The notes under the pieces: generated by a model
Databases searched by the model: none
Told to the model about the DNA's origin: nothing
Seen by the model: the letters and a program-made list of their open reading frames with translations, nothing else
Shown: in pieces, positions 1-6,005 of the stretch
Position numbering within the stretch: the first letter of the stretch is position 1
How the letters are laid out: every line of letters begins with the position of its first letter
NCBI GenBank assembly: GCA_002393705.1
Contig: DGTH01000006.1
Span: 1 to 6,005 of the forward strand
DNA from: Prevotella sp. UBA4341
Lineage (GTDB): Bacteria > Bacteroidota > Bacteroidia > Bacteroidales > Bacteroidaceae
Reading direction: 5' to 3'
DNA length: 6,005 nucleotides
Translations under genes and position numbers: made by a program

Positions 1-26
1 CGCAGGTTCGAGTCCTGTCACCTCGA
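1..26 (+). tRNA. 3' end of a tRNA, probably tRNA-Pro (5' part outside window)
   Basis: The T arm is clear: stem GCAGG (2-6) pairs with CCTGT (14-18) through one G-U wobble, around the loop TTCGAGT (7-13). The 3' acceptor strand CACCTCG (19-25) and discriminator A26 follow. The next bases are CTT, so CCA is not encoded and must be added after transcription, as is common in Bacteroidetes. The implied 5' acceptor strand is CGAGGTG. A C1-G72 pair with A73 is typical of bacterial tRNA-Pro, and the 3' segment resembles Bacteroides tRNA-Pro as I recall it. The anticodon is outside the window, so the identity is an inference. The tRNA converges on the transporter gene, whose stop codon starts 2 bases further on. 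Confidence 0.85.
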
Positions 27-28
27 CT

Positions 29-991
29 TTATTTACCAAAAGGATGACCGTTGGTTTTTGCTGAACCAGCGGTCTTTTTATTATAAAGGTAAGCCACAGC
101 AGCGCCTGACAGGTTGTGCCACACGCTGAATATAGCACCGGGTATGGTGGCTAACGGATAGGCTGCAAAATGAATGGTCGCCAAGCTGCTGGCCAGCCCA
201 GAGTTCTGCATACCCACCTCAATAGATACAGCCCTGCGCTTCGAGTCAGACATGCGGAGCAAACTGGCTATGAGATAGCCAAGGCTCAGGCCGAAGACGT
301 TGTGAAGTATCACTACGACCACGATAACGAGACCGCCAGCGAGCAACTTCTCGGCATTGGCAGCAATGACGACGGCGACGAGGAAGGCAATGGCTAACGA
401 CGAGAAAGCGGGGAGATAGTCGATGGCTCTTTGGGTAAAATTAGGCCAGAGCCACTTGACGAGCAATCCGACGACAATAGGGAGAATCACCACACAGAAT
501 ATGCTCAGAAACATGCTTGCCACATCGACCTGAATACTTTTTCCGGCCAAAGCCCAGGTCAGCAGGGGGGTGAGCAGCGGAGCCAGCAAGGTGGAGACAC
601 CGGTCATGCCTACAGAAAGGGCCAAGTCGCCCTTAGCCAGATAGGTGATGACGTTGGAGGCCGTACCGCCAGGACAGCAGCCTACCAGCACTACGCCAAG
701 CGCCAACGCCTCGTCGAGCTGGAACAGCTGCGCCAGTCCCCAAGCCAGCAGGGGCATGACGGTAAACTGGGCCAGACAACCTACAATCACATCCTTAGGT
801 CGGCTGAACACGATTTTGAAGTCTTGCAGGTTGAGCGTCAGTCCCATACCAAACATGACCATTCCAAGCATATAGTTGATGGCCGTTGGCCGTATTTGTT
901 GTAATACGGCGGGAAATGCAAGTGCCAGCAGTGCCGCTGCCAGCACCAGCAGAGCCATGTATTCAGAGATGTAATGACAAAGTCTTTTCAT
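29..991 (-). CDS. BASS-family (bile acid:sodium symporter) transporter
   Basis: This 320-residue inner-membrane protein is a sodium-coupled organic anion transporter of the bile acid:Na+ symporter superfamily (SBF, PF01758). It is almost entirely hydrophobic, with about ten predicted membrane segments. The two signatures of the family's broken helices are present: GCCPGGTASN at residues 104-113 and EVGMQNSGLA at 258-267. The Glu, Met and Gln of the second match the sodium-site residues known from bacterial ASBT structures. Family substrates vary widely (bile acids, pantoate, pyruvate and other keto acids), so the substrate cannot be named. The first ATG lies 9 bases after the thrC stop, which suggests cotranscription; Met12 is a possible alternative start. 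The last 15 or so residues, from the KK at 305-306 onward, are polar, unlike the membrane core, and are encoded largely by the tRNA terminator hairpin. Confidence 0.9.
   Translation of the reverse strand: MKRLCHYISEYMALLVLAAALLALAFPAVLQQIRPTAINYMLGMVMFGMGLTLNLQDFKIVFSRPKDVIVGCLAQFTVMPLLAWGLAQLFQLDEALALGVVLVGCCPGGTASNVITYLAKGDLALSVGMTGVSTLLAPLLTPLLTWALAGKSIQVDVASMFLSIFCVVILPIVVGLLVKWLWPNFTQRAIDYLPAFSSLAIAFLVAVVIAANAEKLLAGGLVIVVVVILHNVFGLSLGYLIASLLRMSDSKRRAVSIEVGMQNSGLASSLATIHFAAYPLATIPGAIFSVWHNLSGAAVAYLYNKKTAGSAKTNGHPFGK
46..79 (+). terminator. Rho-independent terminator of the tRNA, inside the transporter's 3' coding end
   Basis: An 11-bp stem (46-56 with 64-74; GACCG outermost, pairing with CGGTC) encloses a 7-base loop and is followed at once by five T residues (75-79), then ATT. 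The only non-Watson-Crick pair is T51 with G69. It is a permitted G-U wobble in plus-strand RNA but becomes an A-C mismatch in minus-strand RNA, and the minus side has only a short TTTT a few bases beyond the stem. The hairpin is therefore built mainly for the plus-strand tRNA transcript, 20 bases past its 3' end. It lies wholly within codons of the convergent transporter gene. Confidence 0.85.
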
Positions 992-1000
992 TCACTTCAA

Positions 1001-2386
1001 CTACTGAGCGAGCAGGAACTGCTTGAAATCGGCAAAATCTTTTGAAAGGGGAACACTCTGCTTCTGGCCACGCATGAAGGCTTGGAGGCGTTCGGGGATG
1101 GCAATGTCAGCCGACAAGATATCATCAACCTTCTCTTTAAACTTTGCGGGGTGAGCCGTCTCGCAGAAGATGCCTGTCTCGCCCGGACGCAACTGCTCTT
1201 TTAGAGCGCGATAACCGCAGGCACCATGAGGGTCGAGCACGTAGCCCGTCTGCTGATAGCACTGGCGCATGGTCTGGGCTATCTGTTCGTCGGTATAGGT
1301 TGCTCCGCTTATCAGGCTGCAGACACGCTGGTGAGTCTCGGCGGCTGAGAGTTGTCCGTTCCGGGAGTAGAGGTTCAGTATGCGTGCGAAGTTCGAGGGG
1401 TCGCCTACGTCCATGGCATTGGCCAAGGTCTGTACTGAGGCCTTAGGCTCGTACTGACCGGTCTGCAAATACTGGTAGAAGACATCGTTGGCATTATTGG
1501 CGGCAATAAAACGGCTGACAGGCAGTCCCATCTCGTGACCGAAGAGTGCTGAGCAGATATTGCCAAAGTTGCCACTGGGCACGCAGATAACGACGTTGGG
1601 TGTCGGGTGTTGGGTGTTGGGTGTCGGGTGTTGGGTGTTGGGTGTCGGGTGTTGGGTGTTGGGTGCTGACAACCTGGCAACGGCATTGAAGTAGTAGAAT
1701 GCCTGAGGCAGGAAGCGGGCAACGTTGATGGAGTTAGCCGACGTAAGACGCATGTGACGGTTGAGCTCGTCGTCCATGAAGGCTGACTTCACCAGTCGCT
1801 GGCAGTCGTCGAAGACACCATCCACCTCAATGGCCGTAATGTTGCGACCTAAGGTGGTAAACTGACTCTCCTGAATATGACTTACTTTGCCTTTGGGGTA
1901 GAGTACATAGACATGGATACCCTCCACTCCGAGGAAGCCGTTGGCCACGGCCGAACCGGTGTCGCCACTGGTGGCAACGAGGACGTTGACCTCCTTCGTA
2001 CTTTCTCCTTCGTCCTTATGAATAAAATACTGAAGCAGTCGGGCCATGAAGCGTGCACCAACATCCTTGAAAGCCAGGGTGGGACCATGGAAAAGCTCGA
2101 GGGCATAAATGTTGTCCTCTACCTGAACGATGGGGCAGTCAAACTGCAATGTGTCATAGACAATGCGTCGCAGGTCGTCCTTGGCGACGTCCTCGCCAAA
2201 GAAGGCTTCGGCCACGGTGTAGGCTATTTCCTGAAAGGTCATGGAGCCCATGCGCTCAAAGAACTCACGGGGCAGGGGTTTGATGGTTTCGGGCATGTAA
2301 AGCCCACGGTCTTCGGCCAGTCCTTTGACAACGGCCTTGCGGAGGTCGGCCAAGGGGGCCTGACCATTGGTGCTATAATACTTCAT
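1001..2386 (-). CDS. thrC: Threonine synthase with an in-frame heptapeptide-repeat insertion
   Basis: A PLP-dependent enzyme that converts O-phospho-L-homoserine to L-threonine and phosphate, the last step of threonine synthesis, in the cytosol. An N-terminal threonine-synthase domain (about residues 2-80) precedes the PLP fold. The PLP lysine is Lys107 in HGPTLAFKD, SGDTGSA is at 140-146, the phosphate-binding VPSGNFGN loop at 269-276, and ETAHPAKF at 409-416. At 461 residues it is somewhat longer than usual; the excess is mainly a loop of three PNTQHPT units (242-262) plus PN, between the helix ending NAVARLS and the strand VVICVPSGN. All catalytic motifs remain in frame, so the enzyme is probably active. 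Its ATG directly abuts the upstream TAA stop (TAAATG) with no Shine-Dalgarno site, suggesting translational coupling. Confidence 0.95.
   Translation of the reverse strand: MKYYSTNGQAPLADLRKAVVKGLAEDRGLYMPETIKPLPREFFERMGSMTFQEIAYTVAEAFFGEDVAKDDLRRIVYDTLQFDCPIVQVEDNIYALELFHGPTLAFKDVGARFMARLLQYFIHKDEGESTKEVNVLVATSGDTGSAVANGFLGVEGIHVYVLYPKGKVSHIQESQFTTLGRNITAIEVDGVFDDCQRLVKSAFMDDELNRHMRLTSANSINVARFLPQAFYYFNAVARLSAPNTQHPTPNTQHPTPNTQHPTPNVVICVPSGNFGNICSALFGHEMGLPVSRFIAANNANDVFYQYLQTGQYEPKASVQTLANAMDVGDPSNFARILNLYSRNGQLSAAETHQRVCSLISGATYTDEQIAQTMRQCYQQTGYVLDPHGACGYRALKEQLRPGETGIFCETAHPAKFKEKVDDILSADIAIPERLQAFMRGQKQSVPLSKDFADFKQFLLAQ
1598..1660. repeat. Heptanucleotide tandem array (GGGTGTY x 9) within thrC
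   Basis: Nine perfect 7-bp units of GGGTGTC or GGGTGTT on the plus strand are ordered C,T,T three times, giving a 21-bp higher-order period. A degenerate tenth unit, GGGTGCT, follows at 1661-1667. Because 21 is a multiple of three, the thrC strand reads the array as three identical PNTQHPT heptapeptides. All three minus-strand frames stay open across it. Such short heptanucleotide tandem repeats are known from other bacteria, notably cyanobacteria. The plus strand has GGG every 7 bases. The near-perfect identity of the units suggests recent expansion or homogenisation. Confidence 0.95.
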
Positions 2387-3652
2387 TTACTTAATCTTCA
2401 TAAATTCGTTGATAAACTGATTGAGGCGCAGCAGGCCATAGGCACCGCTGACGCACGACTGCTCGTCATACTGTTGCACTTCGTCGGGTTCAATGCCCCG
2501 GTGCCAGATAAGGAAGGGCACGGGCTCGTTGACGTGGATGCGCAGTTCGACGGGGGTAGGGTGGTCGGGCAAGACGGCTACGCAGACGGGCTCGTTCATC
2601 TGCTCTATAGCTTCAATGATGGGACGTATGAGACGCTGGTCCAAATAGTTAATGGCACGCATCTTCAGCTCCAGGTCACCGTCGTGACCAGCTTCGTCGG
2701 TGGCTTCCACATGTACAAAGACGAAGTCATCGTGTTGCAGGGCATCGATGGCAGCCTGGGCCTTTCCCTCGTAGTTGGTGTCGGCCAGTCCTGTTGCTCC
2801 TGGCACCTTGATAATACGTAGTCCGGCATACCGGCCAATGCCTTGAATGAGGTCAACGGCAGAAATGACGGCACCGCTCTTCACCTCCGGGAACTGCTGC
2901 ATGAGGGTCTGCATGCTGGGGCGGTAGCCTCCGCTCCAGGGCCAGATGCTGTTGGCCTGTCGTTCACGCCCCTGATTGTAAGGATGCGCCTCAAGCAATG
3001 GTTGCGAGCGGAGAATAAGCTCGTTGAGCAGGTCAGCGGTCTGTTGGGGGGTGAGACGGGGGGAGGAAGATTCTACAGCGTCGCAGCTGACAGGACTTTC
3101 GGTTGTCACTAACAGGGGGCGCCACTCCTCGCCAGGATGGTCGTGGGGTGGGGCACAAACAATATTCTTCGAGCCTCCCTTGATGATAAGCAAGTGACGA
3201 TACTGAATACCGGTGATGAACTTGACGCGCTCACAGCCCTGTTCGCGGTTGATGGGGGTTGCCAGTTCACGATTCAGATAATCTATGAGCTGGGCAGCAT
3301 CCTCGGTCTGCAGGTTGCCGCCATTATGGGTAATGATTTTCCCATCGGCTATGCTGATGATGTTACAGCGCAAGGCCAGGTCGTCATCGGCCATCTGATA
3401 GCCTATGCTGGCTGCCTCAAGGGGACCCCGCCCTTCATAGACCTGACTGAGGTCGTAACCCAGAATGGCGGTGTTGGCCACCTCAGACCCCGGGGGGAAC
3501 CCTTCGGGAACGGTGATGAGCCGGCCGCAGCGTCCCTCGCGTGCCAGACGGTCCATCATGGGTTTGTCAGTAGCCTGCAGGGGAGTGCGTCCCTCAAGGC
3601 GGGCAATGGCGTGGTCTGCCATGCCGTCGCCTAATATAATAATGTGCTTCAT
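2387..3652 (-). CDS. apgM: ApgM-type phosphoglycerate mutase homologue, proposed homoserine kinase
   Basis: This 421-residue cytosolic protein belongs to the cofactor-independent, archaeal-type phosphoglycerate mutase family (alkaline phosphatase superfamily). Probable active-site residues are Asp9 in ILGDGMAD, Ser56 in GSEVANTAILGYD (the phosphorylated serine position), Asp319 and His323 in EATDEAGHDGD, Asp363 and His364 in LPDHPTP, and His373. The metal-binding set therefore looks complete. Homologues between thrA and thrC in Bacteroidetes form the family described as proposed homoserine kinase (TIGR02535), and no GHMP-type thrB is visible here. I infer that it makes O-phosphohomoserine for ThrC; glycolytic mutase activity is the alternative. 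A Ser/Pro-rich stretch at about 183-200 looks like a lineage-specific insertion. The stop abuts the thrC start. The start ATG overlaps a TAA in the thrA frame (TAATG) behind an A-rich leader. Confidence 0.88.
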   Translation of the reverse strand: MKHIIILGDGMADHAIARLEGRTPLQATDKPMMDRLAREGRCGRLITVPEGFPPGSEVANTAILGYDLSQVYEGRGPLEAASIGYQMADDDLALRCNIISIADGKIITHNGGNLQTEDAAQLIDYLNRELATPINREQGCERVKFITGIQYRHLLIIKGGSKNIVCAPPHDHPGEEWRPLLVTTESPVSCDAVESSSPRLTPQQTADLLNELILRSQPLLEAHPYNQGRERQANSIWPWSGGYRPSMQTLMQQFPEVKSGAVISAVDLIQGIGRYAGLRIIKVPGATGLADTNYEGKAQAAIDALQHDDFVFVHVEATDEAGHDGDLELKMRAINYLDQRLIRPIIEAIEQMNEPVCVAVLPDHPTPVELRIHVNEPVPFLIWHRGIEPDEVQQYDEQSCVSGAYGLLRLNQFINEFMKIK

Positions 3653-3672
3653 TATTTTTTCTTTTATAGATT
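3653..3672 (-). promoter_or_regulatory. A-rich translation leader of the apgM-like gene
   Basis: Read on the minus strand, the 20 bases before the ATG are AT-rich with an A-dominated core (AAAAGAAAAAA) and no Shine-Dalgarno motif. A-rich leaders of this kind are the usual initiation context in Bacteroidetes, where anti-Shine-Dalgarno pairing is little used. It supports the chosen start at 3652. I see no convincing Bacteroidetes promoter (TTTG / TAnnTTTG) in the spacer, so the gene is probably transcribed from upstream of thrA. Confidence 0.4.
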
Positions 3673-3708
3673 CTATAGTTGCTATAGTTGCTATAGTTGC
3701 TATAGCTA
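3673..3708. repeat. 9-bp tandem repeat (CTATAGTTG) in the thrA-apgM spacer
   Basis: Three perfect CTATAGTTG units (3673-3681, 3682-3690, 3691-3699, plus strand) are followed by a diverged fourth, CTATAGCTA (3700-3708), which touches the thrA stop codon. A weaker copy, TTATAGATT, lies at 3664-3672. Read on the mRNA strand the unit is CAACTATAG. Its 9-base length keeps the thrA frame, so each unit supplies a further in-frame TAG. The CTATAG core is palindromic, so adjacent copies could form 6-bp hairpins with CAA loops in the mRNA. Confidence 0.9.
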
Positions 3709-6005
3709 CTATATATTAGCAATACTCATGATGTTGGCAAAGACACCGGCAGCGGTAACACCGGCACCGGCACCGTAGCCCTGTATCTGCATGGGGTACT
3801 CCTTGTAGCGCTCGGTGGTAAGCAGCACGATATTGTTGGAACCCGCCAGGTTGTAGAACGGGTGCGTACTATCGACGGCCTGCAGGGCCACACGCGTCTT
3901 GCCGCCTTCCATGGTGGCCACGAAACGCCAGCGTTTCCCCTCACTTTCGAGCACCTGGCGCTTGGCTTCAAAGTCGGCGTCGAGCTTCGGCAGGTTCTGC
4001 CAGAACTCATCGATGGAACCATTGAAATAAGCGTCAGGCACGAAGAGGTGCTTCTCTACGTCTTGCTGTTCTACCTTGTAGCCGGCCTCGCGGGTCAGGA
4101 TGACGAGCTTGCGTATGACGTCGGTGCCGCTGAGGTCAACACGCGGGTCGGGCTCGCTGTAGCCTTGCTCCTTAGCCAAGCGCACGGTCTCAGAGAAAGG
4201 CACCTGAGCGGACAGTTCGTTGAAGATGAAGTTGAGTGTACCCGAAAGCACGGCCTCAATTTTCAAGATGCGGTCGCCCGAGTTGCGCAGGTCGTTGATG
4301 GTGCCAATGATGGGCAGTCCGGCACCCACGTTAGTTTCAAAGCGGAAGATGACGCCACGCGAGAGTGCTGTCCGCTTCAGCCGCATGTAGTTATCGTAGT
4401 CGCTGGAGGCGGCTATCTTGTTGGCAGCCACCACGCTGACGTTGTGTTCGAGGAAGGTCTGGTAGAGTGCAGCAATATCCTTGGAGGCAGTACAATCTAC
4501 GAAGACTGAGTTAAAGATGTTCATGGCCAGCACGCCTTGACGCAACTTCTCGGGAGTACTGGGCTCCGACTGGCGCAGCAGTTCACGGTAGTTGTCAAGG
4601 TCGAGTCCTTCGCGGTTGAAGATGGCGTTCTTCGACGAAGCAATGCCCACGACGTTGAGTTTCAGGCGCGAACGTTCCTTGAGTTCCTCGTACTGCGAGC
4701 GAATCTGCTCAATGAGCTTACTGCCCACAGTGCCTACGCCACATATAAAGAGGTTGAGCACTTTATATTCGGAAAGGAAGAACGAGTCATGCAGCACGTT
4801 GAGCGACTTGCGCAAGAAACGGCTATCGACAACGAACGAAATGTTGGTCTCAGAGGCACCTTGCGCACAGGCTATGACTGAAATACCGGAACGGCCGAGC
4901 GTGCCGAAGAGCTTTCCGGCAATGCCAGGCGTATGTTTCATGTTCTCGCCCACGATGGCAATGGTGGCCAGACCACTTTCTGCATGCATGGGGAACATGG
5001 CTCCCGTCTGAATCTCCTTCTGGAACTCCTCGTTAAGAACCTCGACGGCAGCCGGAGCATCCTCGTCGCGCACACCGATGGAAGTAGAGTTTTCCGAAGA
5101 GGCCTGACTGACCATGAAGACCGAAATGCCATTGTCGGCCAGCGCGGTAAAAATGCGCCGGTTGACTCCAATGACACCTACCATCGAAAGACCGGTAACG
5201 GTGATAAGCGTAGTGCCGCTGATGCTCGATATGCCCTTAATGGGTTTCTGGTCGTTGTCAATATGGTCCTTAATGAGCGTACCTGGGTGTGTCGGGTTAA
5301 AGGTATTCTTGACTCTTATGGGGATGTTCTTCACGCAGACGGGGTAGATAGTCGGCGGGTAGATGACTTTGGCACCGAAGTTACAAAGCTCCATGGCCTC
5401 GATGTAGGAAAGTTCGTTGATGGTGTAGGCCGAGTGGATGACGCGCGGGTCGGCCGTCATGAAACCATCGACGTCAGTCCATATCTCCAGAGCCTCAGCA
5501 TCGAGGGCGGCAGCTATGATGCTGGCCGTGTAGTCTGAACCGCCACGGCCCAAATTGGTCGTTTCGCCGGAGTCGCGGTCCTTACTGATGAAGCCTGGAA
5601 CCACGAAGACACGACGGGAGGCAGCTGTATCAGTGTCACTGAAGGCTTGACGCACCAGTCGGTAAGTAGTATCCACGTCGAGCGACTGCTGGCCGTTCTT
5701 GCGTTCGGTCTTGATGAAGTCGCGGGCATTCATACGCACGCCGCCGTCAATAAGTGCGGCCACGATATGTGAACTGATGCGCTCGCCATAGCTGACGATG
5801 GCAGCCTGCGTTTTGCGGCTTAGGTCGTGAATGAGAAAAACGCCTGTGTAGATGGAACGTAGCTGTCCGAGCAGCTGATTGACGTTCTGGCTGACAGTAT
5901 GACGCGCCTCGGCCTGGCTGATGACTCGGTTAATCATGTCGCGGTGGCGGTTCTCAAGGGCATTGAAGTTAGTCTCCCACTGTTCGTCACCACGGCGGGC
6001 CAAGT
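3709..6005 (-). CDS. thrA: Bifunctional aspartokinase / homoserine dehydrogenase (5' end outside window)
   Basis: This fused enzyme catalyses the first and third steps of the aspartate pathway: aspartate to aspartyl phosphate, and aspartate semialdehyde to homoserine using NAD(P)H. Numbering from the first visible residue, the kinase half shows SYGERISS (71-78), FIKTE (96-100), GRGGSDYTA (152-160) and WTDVDGFMTADPR (175-187). Regulatory ACT domains follow (about 260-410; SQASSENSTSIGVRDED, GASETNISFVVD), suggesting feedback control by threonine. The dehydrogenase half has the nucleotide-binding CGVGTVG (421-427), AANKIA (526-531), FETNVGAGLPII (555-566), and SGTDVIRK with catalytic Asp628 and Lys632. 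About 764 residues are visible. From the roughly 810 usual in Bacteroidetes, some 45 N-terminal residues including the KFGGTSV motif are missing. The frame runs open off the right edge; the TTG near it is an internal Leu codon. Stop is TAG. Confidence 0.96.
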   Translation of the reverse strand, partial: LARRGDEQWETNFNALENRHRDMINRVISQAEARHTVSQNVNQLLGQLRSIYTGVFLIHDLSRKTQAAIVSYGERISSHIVAALIDGGVRMNARDFIKTERKNGQQSLDVDTTYRLVRQAFSDTDTAASRRVFVVPGFISKDRDSGETTNLGRGGSDYTASIIAAALDAEALEIWTDVDGFMTADPRVIHSAYTINELSYIEAMELCNFGAKVIYPPTIYPVCVKNIPIRVKNTFNPTHPGTLIKDHIDNDQKPIKGISSISGTTLITVTGLSMVGVIGVNRRIFTALADNGISVFMVSQASSENSTSIGVRDEDAPAAVEVLNEEFQKEIQTGAMFPMHAESGLATIAIVGENMKHTPGIAGKLFGTLGRSGISVIACAQGASETNISFVVDSRFLRKSLNVLHDSFFLSEYKVLNLFICGVGTVGSKLIEQIRSQYEELKERSRLKLNVVGIASSKNAIFNREGLDLDNYRELLRQSEPSTPEKLRQGVLAMNIFNSVFVDCTASKDIAALYQTFLEHNVSVVAANKIAASSDYDNYMRLKRTALSRGVIFRFETNVGAGLPIIGTINDLRNSGDRILKIEAVLSGTLNFIFNELSAQVPFSETVRLAKEQGYSEPDPRVDLSGTDVIRKLVILTREAGYKVEQQDVEKHLFVPDAYFNGSIDEFWQNLPKLDADFEAKRQVLESEGKRWRFVATMEGGKTRVALQAVDSTHPFYNLAGSNNIVLLTTERYKEYPMQIQGYGAGAGVTAAGVFANIMSIANI

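Noticed and set aside
431..904. 157-codon plus-strand open frame opposite the transporter
   Set aside because: The translation is Gln/His/Arg-rich low-quality sequence, the typical antisense shadow of a hydrophobic membrane protein.
1598..1667. CRISPR array
   Set aside because: The units are 7 bp, contiguous and without spacers, so this is a simple tandem repeat inside a gene.
1405..1722. 105-codon minus-strand frame containing PTPNTRH repeats
   Set aside because: It is the +1 frame of thrC kept open by the heptamer array. It matters only as the product tail after loss of one repeat unit, not as a gene.
1877..2821. 314-codon plus-strand open frame opposite thrC and the apgM-like gene
   Set aside because: It lies antisense across the junction of two well-supported genes, its product has no recognisable domain, and its composition is what a reverse-complement frame of GC-rich coding DNA gives.
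3653..3708. Promoter or intrinsic terminator in the thrA-apgM spacer
   Set aside because: No Bacteroidetes -33/-7 pair and no GC-rich stem with a T tract on the minus strand; the CTATAG hairpins are short and AT-rich.
3862..5538. Several plus-strand open frames of 100-215 codons opposite thrA
   Set aside because: All are antisense to a strongly conserved ThrA sequence, and none shows a domain or a plausible initiation context.
6001..6003. TTG start codon for thrA at the right edge
   Set aside because: The frame stays open to the window edge and the aspartokinase N-terminus (KFGGTSV region) is still missing, so this is an internal Leu codon of a gene cut by the window.

Overview
The window is almost entirely coding on the minus strand. 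It carries a threonine-biosynthesis operon of Bacteroidetes type, read right to left: thrA (fused aspartokinase/homoserine dehydrogenase, N-terminus cut off by the right window edge), an ApgM-type phosphoglycerate-mutase homologue in the place where thrB would be expected, thrC (threonine synthase), and a BASS-family sodium-coupled transporter. The thrA-apgM-thrC order, the protein sequences, the lack of clear Shine-Dalgarno sites and the tRNA without an encoded CCA all point to Bacteroidales. The fairly high GC suggests a Prevotella-like gut or rumen lineage. This assignment comes from recall of related sequences, not from a search.

Layout. Bases 1-26 are the 3' end of a plus-strand tRNA, probably tRNA-Pro. 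Its rho-independent terminator (46-79) lies inside the last codons of the convergent transporter gene (29-991). thrC (1001-2386) follows, 9 bases upstream of the transporter. It is interrupted in frame by a heptanucleotide tandem array (1598-1660). The apgM-like gene (2387-3652) ends with a stop codon that directly abuts the thrC ATG. Between it and thrA (3709 to the window end) is a 56-base spacer made largely of 9-bp tandem repeats. No stretch over 300 bases lacks a gene. The operon promoter and any leader or attenuator lie beyond the right edge.

How the genes work together. ThrA phosphorylates aspartate and later reduces aspartate semialdehyde to homoserine. A homoserine kinase must then make O-phosphohomoserine, and ThrC converts that to threonine. 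No GHMP-type ThrB is present; the ApgM homologue sits in that slot and is the natural candidate for the kinase step. The transporter's substrate is unknown.

The most unusual content is two different short tandem repeats in one biosynthetic operon. One is a 7-bp array inside the thrC reading frame, where a change of one unit would break the gene. The other is a 9-bp array after thrA that places a stop codon in the thrA frame at every unit. The tRNA terminator that also encodes a transporter C-terminus is a third oddity. I see no mobile element, CRISPR array or clearly new multi-gene system.
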